The translations under genes and the position numbers were made by a program. The notes below the pieces were generated by a model that was not told where the DNA came from, did no database searches, and saw nothing but the letters and a program-made list of their open reading frames with translations. Shown one piece after another: positions 15,722-23,591 of a DNA stretch of 34,597 nt. The first letter of the stretch is position 1; every line of letters begins with the position of its first letter. The stretch covers positions 1-34,597 of the forward strand of contig JACRIJ010000029.1 of assembly GCA_016220095.1 (NCBI GenBank). The letters are read 5' to 3'. The DNA comes from Planctomycetota bacterium (GTDB lineage Bacteria > Planctomycetota > MHYJ01 > JACQXL01 > JACRIJ01).

Positions 15722-15910
15722 ATGTTTATCCATGACCGGAACGAAATTGATTTGTTCGCAGACAGCGTAGTTATCGAACTTGAGTCAGGTGGGTATATTG
15801 CAAAAAAACTGCTTTTTCAGGAAGGTTTGAGTATAATGATGTTAACATACCCGTCACGCCTCTCTCGGGAAACCGAGATGCGCATTTTGGACGGGTTTTT
15901 TCATTTTTAA
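15722..15910 (+). CDS. Small ORF whose 3' end overlaps a terminator hairpin
   Basis: A 62-codon frame with a good ribosome site (AAAAGGA, 8 bases before ATG) encodes an acidic N-terminal half (DRNEIDLFADSVVIELESGG) and ends in FHF. I do not recognise it. Its final 20 codons coincide with the hairpin and T-run at 15850-15901. It may be a real small protein, or a leader frame whose translation controls termination before hsdR. The codons look plausible but the length is too small to be sure. Confidence 0.45.
   Translation: MFIHDRNEIDLFADSVVIELESGGYIAKKLLFQEGLSIMMLTYPSRLSRETEMRILDGFFHF
15850..15901 (+). terminator. Branched rho-independent-type terminator before hsdR
   Basis: An outer stem CCCGTC (15850-15855) with GACGGG (15890-15895) is followed at once by six T (15896-15901). 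Inside it lies a second perfect hairpin, TCTCGG-GAAA-CCGAGA (15863-15878), with a GNRA tetraloop. This should end transcripts from the cargo genes. Since hsdR starts only 52 bases later, it would lower or condition hsdR expression. Confidence 0.6.
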
Positions 15911-15952
15911 AAACTATTACTTTATGGAATTTTGAAAAGGAATAGAATTGTT

Positions 15953-18900
15953 ATGACCACTCAGGATTGGAACGAGATTACTTTGTCCGAAGACCCGGCA
16001 ATTGAACTCCTCAAGGAATTGGGCTATACATACGTCCCGGCGGAACAAGCGGATTCCGAGCGGGAAGGCCTTAAGGGATTTGTCCTCGTGCCGCGTTTGG
16101 CGAAAAAGCTGAAAGAAATTAACCCCTTGCTGTCCGATGAAAATCTCAAAAAAGCCGTCCGCGTCATTACTACAGTCTCTGCCGTCAGCTTGATAGAGGC
16201 AAATGAACAAGTCTATACATCAATAGTGCATGGAGTTGCGTTGGAGGAGGATAGGGGTGATGGGAAGAAGAGTTATGACGTTTCTTTCATAGATTTTGAA
16301 CGTCCTGAAAAAAATGAGTTTGTTGTTACGCGTCAATTCATGGCCGCCGGCGCTAAAGGGAGTATCAAATGCGATATCGTTCTCTTTGTTAACGGCATTC
16401 CCTTAGTGGTAATAGAGTGCAAAAGCCCGACGATTCAGGAACCGATTAGTAAGGCGATAGAACAATTATTCCGTTATCAGGAATTAAAAGATGAATACAA
16501 AGACCGCGGCGCGCCCAAGTTGTTTGAAACCGTGCAAATTCTGATTGCCGCCTGCGGTCAAAGCGCTAAATTCGCCACAGTCGGCACGCCGCACCGCCAT
16601 TTCCTGGAATGGAAAAATCCTTATCCGATAACCCTGGATGAGTTAAATGCAAAATACACCGGCCGGTTATCCGGCAAAACCCCGACGCCTCAGGATGTGT
16701 TGATTTATGGATTGCTTCGGCCGGATAATCTTCTGGATATAGTCCGCAATTTTATTGCCTTTGAGGCGGAAGGTGGAAAAACGATTAAGAAAATTTCGCG
16801 CTATCAGCAGTTTATCGCGGTAAATAACGCGATTGAGCGAATCCGGAAATCCAAAGATTACAGCAAACGGGGCGGTATTATCTGGCATACCCAGGGTTCA
16901 GGCAAATCCTTATCAATGCTCTGGCTGGCGGTAAAACTGAGAAGGATGTCCCATCTGGAAAATCCTATTATCGTAGTTGTAACCGACAGAATAGATTTGG
17001 ATAACCAGATTGTCGGGACATTCCAGAGATGCGGTTTTCCCAATCCTAATCAGGCGAAAAGCGTAAAGGATTTAAAAAATCTGCTTAGTCAGGGCAATGG
17101 CCTGACTGTTCTAACCACGATCCAGAAATTCCAGGAGTTAGCCGAAGACGAACATCTTTCTGAAGCAAAGAATATATTTGTCCTGGTTGACGAGGCGCAT
17201 CGGACGCAATACAAGAATCTGGCGGCAAATATGCGGCAGGCCATGCCGAATGCCTGTTTCCTGGGATTTACCGGCACGCCCATAGACAAGAAAGACCGCT
17301 CTACAATCCAGACCTTTGGCCCTTATATCCATACTTATACCATTGAGCAGGCCATTCGGGATGGAGCGACTGTGCCGATATTTTACGAAAGCAGATTGCC
17401 GGACGTTCATGTCCAGGGGGATAGTTTAGATGCCATTTTTGACCGCTATTTCCAGGAATACAACGAAAAGGAACGGGAGGAAATCAAACGTAAATATGCT
17501 ACAGAAGAAATAATCGGATTGGCTTCCAGCCGGATAGAGGCGATATGCATGGATATCATAGAACACTATGAGAAATTCATCATGCCGAATGGTTTCAAGG
17601 CGCAGATTGTTACGCCCAGCCGCGAGGCGGCGGTAAGTTATAAAGAAACGTTGGACAGGCTGAATGCGCCGGTTTCCGCAGTATTGATTTCCGGCGGACA
17701 TAACGATCCGCAGAGATTGGCAAAGCATCACAAGAGCCAGTCAGAGGAAAAAGAGATTATCCGCAGTTATAAAGAAGATCCTATGGATAAGTTGGCGATT
17801 ATTGTAGTCTGCGATAAACTTTTGACAGGATTTGATGCGCCGGTTGAACAGGTGATGTATGTAGACAGCCCTTTGAAAGAGCATACCTTGTTACAAGCAA
17901 TTGCCCGTGTTAACCGGACGGCAGATAAGAAGGATTATGGATTAGTCGTTGATTACTGGGGAATTTCACGGGATTTACAGGAGGCGTTAGGCGTGTTCCA
18001 GACGGCCGATATTACAGGCGTACTGTTGCCTAAGACCGATGAACTGCCGAGGCTTGAAGCGCGCTACCGGGCGGTAATGCGATTCTTTGACTCAATAAAT
18101 AAATCTGATATTGAAGCTTGTCTTAAGATATTGGAGCCGGAAGACGTTAGGGCGGATTTTGACAGCGCTTTTCGGCGATTTTCCCAGAGCATGGATATGG
18201 TATTGCCTGACCCGGCGGCTTTGCGTTACAGCGCTGATTTGAGATGGTTAGGCAAGGTGAGAAATGCGGCAAAGACGCGGTTTCGGGATACTACGCTGGA
18301 TTTATCCGCCTGCGGCGCTAAGGTAAGGCAATTGATTGAGGAGCATATCCGGACCAATGGCGTTAAGAAACTGCTTGAGCCGGTCTCCATATTTTCAAAG
18401 AAGTTTGACGAAGTTGTAGATACTTTAACCTCGCCTGAGGCAAAGGCAAGCGAGATTGAACACGCCGTTCGTTATGAGATTCACGTACGGCAGGATGAAG
18501 ACCCCGTTTTCTATCAATCACTTAAAGAACGGCTGGAAAAAATTATAGAAGAAAGGAAAAAAGAGCGCCTCGGCGCCGTGGAAGAACTAAAACATTTACA
18601 GGCATTAGTGGATGAAATGCGTAATGTAGGCAAGGCCGCACAGGAGTTAGGTTTTTCGGAATCAGAGCACGCCTTATATAAAATATTATCTGAGAGTAAA
18701 ACCGGTCAGGGAACGGACGCCCATATAATCAGGGAGCCGCTCGTAGAGTATGGGAAGAAAAAAGATGCCTATATGGAGTTAACCCATTCTCTTATGGAAG
18801 CGTTGGAGAAACAGAAGGTAATTGACTGGATTCACAAGGATGATGTTCAACGCGAGATGAGGAAACAGATAAAAGGAATATTGCGGGCCAAAGGATACCG

Positions 18901-18967
18901 GTTTGATGAGATGGAAGTTTTAACTACCAGGATTATGGATTTAGCAAGGGCGAGATTAACAAGATGA
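15953..18967 (+). CDS. hsdR: Type I restriction enzyme R subunit (HsdR)
   Basis: This motor-nuclease subunit of about 1004 residues translocates DNA and cuts unmodified DNA far from the recognition site. The N-terminal nuclease domain has the catalytic strand LVVIECK (E155, K157). The superfamily 2 helicase core has Walker A TQGSGKS (313-319), VDEAH (412-416) and GFTGTP just after. The C-terminal helical region (about 850-1004) would bind the M/S core. The ATG at 15953 (MTTQDWNEITL) was chosen over a TTG at 15932 because GAAAAGGA precedes it by 11 bases. All key motifs are intact. It ends in an ATGA overlap with the metallopeptidase gene. Confidence 0.94.
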   Translation: MTTQDWNEITLSEDPAIELLKELGYTYVPAEQADSEREGLKGFVLVPRLAKKLKEINPLLSDENLKKAVRVITTVSAVSLIEANEQVYTSIVHGVALEEDRGDGKKSYDVSFIDFERPEKNEFVVTRQFMAAGAKGSIKCDIVLFVNGIPLVVIECKSPTIQEPISKAIEQLFRYQELKDEYKDRGAPKLFETVQILIAACGQSAKFATVGTPHRHFLEWKNPYPITLDELNAKYTGRLSGKTPTPQDVLIYGLLRPDNLLDIVRNFIAFEAEGGKTIKKISRYQQFIAVNNAIERIRKSKDYSKRGGIIWHTQGSGKSLSMLWLAVKLRRMSHLENPIIVVVTDRIDLDNQIVGTFQRCGFPNPNQAKSVKDLKNLLSQGNGLTVLTTIQKFQELAEDEHLSEAKNIFVLVDEAHRTQYKNLAANMRQAMPNACFLGFTGTPIDKKDRSTIQTFGPYIHTYTIEQAIRDGATVPIFYESRLPDVHVQGDSLDAIFDRYFQEYNEKEREEIKRKYATEEIIGLASSRIEAICMDIIEHYEKFIMPNGFKAQIVTPSREAAVSYKETLDRLNAPVSAVLISGGHNDPQRLAKHHKSQSEEKEIIRSYKEDPMDKLAIIVVCDKLLTGFDAPVEQVMYVDSPLKEHTLLQAIARVNRTADKKDYGLVVDYWGISRDLQEALGVFQTADITGVLLPKTDELPRLEARYRAVMRFFDSINKSDIEACLKILEPEDVRADFDSAFRRFSQSMDMVLPDPAALRYSADLRWLGKVRNAAKTRFRDTTLDLSACGAKVRQLIEEHIRTNGVKKLLEPVSIFSKKFDEVVDTLTSPEAKASEIEHAVRYEIHVRQDEDPVFYQSLKERLEKIIEERKKERLGAVEELKHLQALVDEMRNVGKAAQELGFSESEHALYKILSESKTGQGTDAHIIREPLVEYGKKKDAYMELTHSLMEALEKQKVIDWIHKDDVQREMRKQIKGILRAKGYRFDEMEVLTTRIMDLARARLTR

Positions 18968-19710
18968 ATAACAGGAAAGCAAGCGTATATTTCGGCAAGC
19001 GCAAGATAGATTTTTTTGTTAAACGCAGTAACCGGAGAAGGACTGTCAGCCTCTTTGTTGACCCTTATGAAGGGGTTTTTCTAAGGGCGCCTATGAAACC
19101 TTCATTGAAAACACTTGCCGGACTGGTTCACGCAAAGGCAGTTTGGATACTGGATAAACAAAGACGGATAAATGAGATACTGGAGCATTTAACCAAACGG
19201 GAATTTGTTACCGGAGAATCTTTCTTATACATGGGAAGACAATTACGATTGAAGGTATTGCACTCTACTCGTTCCGGTTCTATAGGAAACGGCAATCCTG
19301 AAATTATAGTTCGGGAAGGACGGTTTCTTGTTAAAACTAACGGGCATAAGGATAAGGCCGGAGAAACAAGGGATATGCTTACCCGCTGGTATAAGAAACA
19401 TGCGAAAATAATTTTACAAAAACGAACAGATATTTATTCGGAAAAGTTAAAAATAGCGGCGCAGGGAATAATTTTGGCTAATCAAACCAAACGTTGGGGA
19501 AGTTGCAACGGTAAAGGGCAAATCAGATTCAACTGGCGTATTATTATGGCGCCGATGTCGCTTATGGATTATGTCGTGGCGCATGAATTATGCCATTTGA
19601 AGCATATTGATCACTCAGATAATTTCTGGCGGCTTTTGGGTAATATAATGCCTGATTACGAAAATCGCCGGGAACGGCTCCGGAAGGAAGGGCCAAAATA
19701 TTATTTTTAA
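18964..19710 (+). CDS. YgjP-like (DUF45) zinc metallopeptidase linked to the R-M operon
   Basis: This 248-residue protein of the YgjP/DUF45 family is frequently found directly after hsdR. The zinc motif is HELCH (H207, E208, H211) followed by IDHSDNFW, in which H217 is the likely third ligand. The preceding RWGSCNGKGQIRFNWRI is a strongly conserved family stretch. It is presumably cytosolic, with no signal peptide. It may process a component of the restriction system or a target protein, but its substrate is not known. It is coupled to hsdR by ATGA overlap and ends 10 bases from the convergent gene at 19721. Confidence 0.88.
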   Translation: MNNRKASVYFGKRKIDFFVKRSNRRRTVSLFVDPYEGVFLRAPMKPSLKTLAGLVHAKAVWILDKQRRINEILEHLTKREFVTGESFLYMGRQLRLKVLHSTRSGSIGNGNPEIIVREGRFLVKTNGHKDKAGETRDMLTRWYKKHAKIILQKRTDIYSEKLKIAAQGIILANQTKRWGSCNGKGQIRFNWRIIMAPMSLMDYVVAHELCHLKHIDHSDNFWRLLGNIMPDYENRRERLRKEGPKYYF

Positions 19711-19720
19711 GCAAAACAGA

Positions 19721-20365
19721 TTATTTATGGAACTGTTGAAGCATGTTTTCGTGGTTCCATTTCTGCACGATGCCGTATTTGGTGGCGTAGGTTTTCCAGT
19801 CTTCATACGACACAAGCGGATGGGTTTTTTCAATGGGATTTACATGGACCGAAAGCACGCCCGGGATTTTCATAAGCATTTCCGAAGCGTCTTTCATTAC
19901 CTGCGATTCGTGTTCCGCGAGCACTGATAAAAGCAGGCAGTCGCCGAACAGGTGGAACGTGTAAGCGAGATATGACTTTTGAACCCCGGCCGGGAAATCG
20001 GACGCGGCGAGGGTTTCATAGATATTCTTAAGCTGGCTGGGAAATAATTTCATTGTGATGACATAGCGTTTCATGTCCCGCGTGTCTTTCGGGAGCTGGT
20101 AAAAGATGGGCTTAAAGAGGCTGATAATCCACAGGCCGGTGATGTCCGGGATTACGGTTAATTCGTTCGCGATGAAATCGCCGATGCTGTTCGGGTCAAT
20201 GGCGTGTATGAAGATGCTGACGTCGCTATGCTTGGTGCGCTGGGAGAGGTACAGGAGATGCCCCTTGTCGGCAAGCGCCTTCTGGAATACATCTTTGCGT
20301 TCCAGTATGTCAAACCACAGTTTTTCTTTTCTTTCCTGCGCCTGGGCCCGTATGATAGCTATCAT
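19721..20365 (-). CDS. Protein with two RAM-like (Lrp/AsnC effector) domains, no HTH
   Basis: This 214-residue cytosolic protein looks like two ferredoxin-like units. The first (about 45-125) contains IGDFIANELTVIPDITGLWI, and the second (about 125-200) contains EMLMKIPGVLSVHVNPIEKT. Both resemble the ligand-binding RAM domain of Lrp/AsnC regulators. No helix-turn-helix segment is present, so it would sense or bind a small molecule without binding DNA itself. Assignment is by pattern only. It has a strong ribosome site (AAAGGAGGAT, 7 bases from ATG) and its own promoter at 20407-20436. Confidence 0.6.
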   Translation of the reverse strand: MIAIIRAQAQERKEKLWFDILERKDVFQKALADKGHLLYLSQRTKHSDVSIFIHAIDPNSIGDFIANELTVIPDITGLWIISLFKPIFYQLPKDTRDMKRYVITMKLFPSQLKNIYETLAASDFPAGVQKSYLAYTFHLFGDCLLLSVLAEHESQVMKDASEMLMKIPGVLSVHVNPIEKTHPLVSYEDWKTYATKYGIVQKWNHENMLQQFHK

Positions 20366-20406
20366 AATAAATCCTCCTTTAAAAACACAGTTCTCCCATC
20401 GGACGT

Positions 20407-20436
20407 ATTATACACAATGTTGCCGGTAAAAGTCAA
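20407..20436 (-). promoter_or_regulatory. Sigma70 promoter for the RAM-like gene
   Basis: On the minus strand TTGACT (20436-20431), an 18-bp spacer and TATAAT (20412-20407) give a near-consensus promoter. Transcription would start near 20400, leaving about 35 bases of leader containing the AGGAGG site. Its first 12 bases, TTGACTTTTACC, are identical to those of the promoter at 25172. Confidence 0.78.
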
Positions 20437-20525
20437 AGGTTATTTGTAATTAACCGGGATAGAGGTGAAACTGAGGAGAGGAGAAAGGGCATTGTAAGTT
20501 GAAAATTCTGTACGAGCCGTGGCGG

Positions 20526-20571
20526 TACTGCGAACGCAGTAGTTCTGCTAATCGCAGTGATCCTGCGATTA
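20526..20571 (-). terminator. Two hairpins at the 3' end of the phosphodiesterase gene
   Basis: TACTGCG-AA-CGCAGTA (20526-20541) and TAATCGCAG-TGATC-CTGCGATTA (20549-20571) are perfect stems of 7 and 9 bp. The second overlaps the stop codon of the gene ending at 20569. There is no T-run, so they may protect the 3' end or pause polymerase and not act as a classical terminator. They may also be repeats. The rest of the 20437-20568 gap holds nothing else recognisable. Confidence 0.45.
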
Positions 20572-21897
20572 CATTACTCTGTACAGCATGGCGAGAAACT
20601 GGGTTGCGCTGAAATCCTGCGGGGCGTAGTCCTCAAGGGATTTAGCCGAGCATATCATGACGGCCTTTTGTTCGTCATCCCTTGCGGGCAGTCCGTGGGA
20701 ACCCTTTATCATTTCCGGTTTCAGCGGTATTGACCGGGTCTGCATGTCCACAAACAATTCCACGGGGTCATAACCGGGTTTATTGTGTATGTCCACGGTG
20801 CGCGCGTAGAACGGCGCCTTGTTGTCGTCAGTCCAATAATAATAAGCGAACCATGCGTCGCGGTTGGCAAGAAGCATCAAATCGCCGGCGCGGGCGTTAT
20901 TACAGCCCAGTGCGTGTTTTTTATTGCCGTCCAGCACGTCCGCGATACCTTCGGCGCCGCGCAGGAGCTTTTCAATGTCTTTTAAGGCGCCTGTATTGTT
21001 GCAATAGACGTGCGCGATCTGGTGGTCAACCACGGCGAAAGCAGTGCTCAATTCAAAATCAATGTATTCCTTACCGGCGATTTCACGCACTTTCAGGAAT
21101 CCCGCCTCGCGCAGAATGCGGTTCGGATACACGGCTTTTTTTACGGGGACCATTCCGTATTCTGAGATAACAAACAAGGTCATTTCGTCCGGGCCGTAGG
21201 ATTTCCGCAGGTCCATGAACTGGCCGGCGATATCGTCAACGATTTTCAGGTCTTTATCTATTACCGGGGAATCCGGCCCGAATCTCTGCATGTTGTAATC
21301 AAGGTGCGGAATATACACGAGCGTCATATCGGGCAGTTCGTTTTTAACGGTCAGGAGGCCGGCCTGGGCAATCCATTTGCTGGAGGCCTCGTTAGCCATA
21401 GGGCCCCAATAAGTCATGAGCTTGAAATCGCCGGTTTCTTTGGCGATTTTTTCATAATAGCCGGCGGGTTTGGAGTAACACCACTCCACCATGCCGGTAT
21501 CTGTATGGAGAGGGGACGGGGAGATGACGATATCCGCGTTTATATATTTACTGTTCTGGAAGAAGAGCGCCGCGATTTTGGATTTGGAGTCGCGTTCGCG
21601 CATAATATCCCAGATGCGCGGGCCGTTTACGAGAGAATTTTCCTGCGCCCAGAACGAGGTATGCATGCCTTTGCGGCAGAAAAAACCGTTGCCTACGATA
21701 CCGTGGTCTTCGGGCGGTTTGCCGCTGAGGAGGCTCGCCTGCACGGAACAGGTGACTGCCGGGAAAGACGGCGACATCTTCCTGTAAGCGCCATTTTTCA
21801 GGAGTGCGGTAATGTTCGGCAGAAACGCCGCTTTTGTTGACAGCAGATGCGGCGACAGGCCGACGATGTCAAGGACGACAATCAATTTTTTTTTCAT
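20569..21897 (-). CDS. Type I phosphodiesterase/nucleotide pyrophosphatase-like enzyme
   Basis: This 442-residue protein belongs to the alkaline phosphatase superfamily. The N-terminal metal ligand is D10 in VVLDIVGL, and the nucleophile is T49 in FPAVTCSVQASLLSG, followed by EDHGIVGNGFF. Other ligands are D200 in PHLDYNMQRFGP and H401 in KGSHG. Compared with classic NPP enzymes, three positions differ: Q204 in place of His, and SEYG (E246, Y247) in place of SDHG. I recall this pattern from a bacterial subfamily, so it is probably a clade trait and not decay. No signal peptide is evident, so it would be cytosolic. Its substrate, likely a phosphodiester, is unknown. Confidence 0.82.
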   Translation of the reverse strand: MKKKLIVVLDIVGLSPHLLSTKAAFLPNITALLKNGAYRKMSPSFPAVTCSVQASLLSGKPPEDHGIVGNGFFCRKGMHTSFWAQENSLVNGPRIWDIMRERDSKSKIAALFFQNSKYINADIVISPSPLHTDTGMVEWCYSKPAGYYEKIAKETGDFKLMTYWGPMANEASSKWIAQAGLLTVKNELPDMTLVYIPHLDYNMQRFGPDSPVIDKDLKIVDDIAGQFMDLRKSYGPDEMTLFVISEYGMVPVKKAVYPNRILREAGFLKVREIAGKEYIDFELSTAFAVVDHQIAHVYCNNTGALKDIEKLLRGAEGIADVLDGNKKHALGCNNARAGDLMLLANRDAWFAYYYWTDDNKAPFYARTVDIHNKPGYDPVELFVDMQTRSIPLKPEMIKGSHGLPARDDEQKAVMICSAKSLEDYAPQDFSATQFLAMLYRVM

Positions 21898-21957
21898 AAT
21901 GCCGTAACTCCAAAACTCTTCAAACGCATAAATATTTTATTACCTGACGTCGTAATA

Positions 21958-21979
21958 GGGTGAATACATGGATTCACCC
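21958..21979. repeat. Intergenic hairpin GGGTGAAT/ATTCACCC
   Basis: This is an 8-bp perfect stem with loop ACATGG between the NifU-like and phosphodiesterase genes, resembling the mini-hairpins at 19-100. Short CCGTAAC words repeat around it (21901-22015). No gene is seen in 21898-22019. Confidence 0.5.
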
Positions 21980-22019
21980 CTGCTCCGTAACTCTTAAACC
22001 CCGTAACCCCTTAACCCCG

Positions 22020-22244
22020 TTATACGGATTCCACGGATTTTATTTCAGGTATTTCGCGTTTAAGGACTGCCTGTATGCCGTTTTTCAGGGTCATCGTGGA
22101 CATGGGACAGCATCCGCAGGCGCCGGTGAGCTTGACCTTAACGATACCGGTTTTATCATCTACGCTCACAAGCTGGACGTCGCCGCCGTCGGCCTGAAGG
22201 TTAGGCCGGATTTTTGCCAATACGGTTTCTACTTTATCACGCAT
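22020..22244 (-). CDS. NifU C-terminal domain Fe-S scaffold protein
   Basis: This 74-residue protein consists only of the NifU-like thioredoxin-fold domain, which binds a transient Fe-S cluster for delivery to apoproteins. The start reads RDKVETVLAKIRPNLQADGG and the cluster motif is CGCC (C43, C46) in LTGACGCCPMST. The ATG at 22244 was chosen because it is preceded by AAGGAG and begins exactly at the domain; upstream in-frame codons are not conserved-looking. It is free-standing, as in many anaerobes, with no other Fe-S assembly genes here. Confidence 0.88.
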   Translation of the reverse strand: MRDKVETVLAKIRPNLQADGGDVQLVSVDDKTGIVKVKLTGACGCCPMSTMTLKNGIQAVLKREIPEIKSVESV

Positions 22245-22370
22245 AAAAAACTCCTTAAAGAACGAATTTAAGATATAAAATATAAGATTTAAGATTTTTC
22301 GGAACGGATAAACTTTCAACGAAAATCATACAGAGAACGCGACGAATCAGACAAGGTACCTGACGAGACT

Positions 22371-22661
22371 CTAGTAAATAATCCGGAATCCGGAAAAACT
22401 TCCAGACGGGGTTCCTTCGGTTACATCCACGCCGGCGACCCGCGCGCCTGACGGTCCTTTATGGCACCACAGAATAAAGTCGTTTATTTTATCCCGCGGG
22501 CCTTCGGCTTCAATTTCAACCCTGCCGTCATCCGTGTTTTTGACCCATCCGTTTAGGCCGAGGGACAGGGCTTTGTCGCGCGCATGGGCGCGGAAATAGA
22601 CGCCCTGGACTATGCCGGAAACAAAAACATGCACATGAATATTTTTTCCTGTGTCTGGCAT
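22371..22661 (-). CDS. acyP: Acylphosphatase
   Basis: This small enzyme of about 96 residues hydrolyses acyl-phosphate bonds. The active-site loop is SGIVQGVYFRAHAR with the phosphate-binding Arg24, and the catalytic Asn42 lies in GWVKNTDDG. The C-terminal F-x-I-x-Y end is typical. The start at 22661 gives the usual length; a TTG at 22673 would add four residues, and neither has a good ribosome site. It is between the NifU-like and diguanylate cyclase genes, in the same direction, 30 bases after the latter. Confidence 0.92.
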   Translation of the reverse strand: MPDTGKNIHVHVFVSGIVQGVYFRAHARDKALSLGLNGWVKNTDDGRVEIEAEGPRDKINDFILWCHKGPSGARVAGVDVTEGTPSGSFSGFRIIY

Positions 22662-22691
22662 ACGAGTGGTCAAGTGAACAGTGGCGATTGA

Positions 22692-23558
22692 TTAACCGAC
22701 GGATACGCGGTTGCCGCCGGCTTTTTTGGATTTATACATTGCTTCGTCGGCGGATTTAATAAGGGAATAACTGCTCTGGTACGGCCGCAGGCGGCTTACG
22801 CCGATACTGCCGGTAATTTTATGCTTAAACAAATGTTCTATTTTACGCCTGATTTTTTCCGCGATGCGCGTCGCGGCGTCTTCAAACAGGCCGGGAAGAA
22901 GGATGACGAATTCGTCCCCGCCGTATCTGTAGGCGGTATCCGTTTTGGGCCGTATCATTTCATGGAGAACGTGGCCGACGGTGTTTAAGACGCGGTCTCC
23001 TTCCAGATGGCCGTTGGTGTCGTTATATTCCTTGAATCCGTCAAGGTCCAGCATGATAAAGCTTAACGGGGATTTATGGCGGTTGGCATTGTCAACGGCC
23101 TTGTTTACCATTACGTTAAAATGCCCGCGGTCATACAGCCGCGTAAGGCCGTCCGTAATGGCCATAAGCGCTAATTTTTGTTCAAGTTCCTTGCGCCGGC
23201 GGATATCTTTCGCGAGGCCGAGCGTGCCGAGCACGCGGCCTTTCTCGTCGCGGTAATAAGTCATGCTTGTGCTTATGGGCACCATCCTGCCTGATTTGGT
23301 TTTAAGCCGTGTTTCGTAATCAATCACACTGCCGGTTTTCTCCAGCAATCTGAGCAGTTTGTAACGGTCCGCGGGGTTGTAATAGAGTTCGGATATGGAT
23401 TTGCCGATAAGTTCTTTTTTTGCGTAACCCAGGAATTTTTCCGTGGAATCACTGCATTCCAGCACCTTATGGTTGGAATCGCTGATTACGATGAGGTCCG
23501 GAGACGACTTCATGAACCAGTCAAAATAATCTTTCTTTTTAGGCAGGTTTTTGAACAT
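22692..23558 (-). CDS. PAS-GGDEF diguanylate cyclase
   Basis: This 288-residue protein would make cyclic di-GMP from two GTP. Residues about 10-125 are a PAS sensor domain (DLIVISDSNHKVLECS, then FLGYAKKELIGKS) and residues about 130-288 the catalytic domain. The GGDEF motif is intact (213-217), the metal Asp171 is in IMLDLDGFK, and GSIGVS lies near 250. The residues before GGDEF (RPKTDTAYRY) lack the RxxD spacing of the inhibitory I-site, so product inhibition may be absent. It is cytosolic, with no membrane segment. The signal for PAS is unknown; c-di-GMP commonly controls surface polysaccharide, which fits the neighbourhood. Confidence 0.92.
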   Translation of the reverse strand: MFKNLPKKKDYFDWFMKSSPDLIVISDSNHKVLECSDSTEKFLGYAKKELIGKSISELYYNPADRYKLLRLLEKTGSVIDYETRLKTKSGRMVPISTSMTYYRDEKGRVLGTLGLAKDIRRRKELEQKLALMAITDGLTRLYDRGHFNVMVNKAVDNANRHKSPLSFIMLDLDGFKEYNDTNGHLEGDRVLNTVGHVLHEMIRPKTDTAYRYGGDEFVILLPGLFEDAATRIAEKIRRKIEHLFKHKITGSIGVSRLRPYQSSYSLIKSADEAMYKSKKAGGNRVSVG

Positions 23559-23591
23559 AGAGAAAAGAATAATCCTGAAAAAAGCTTCGTT

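Noticed and set aside
8595-19710. Named defence systems such as BREX, DISARM or Druantia
   Set aside because: No PglX, PglZ, DrmA/B or other marker genes are present; the core is a plain type I R-M system with extra genes.
21304-21840. Plus-strand 178-codon frame over the phosphodiesterase gene
   Set aside because: Antisense to the conserved active-site region of the phosphodiesterase; no motif or ribosome site.
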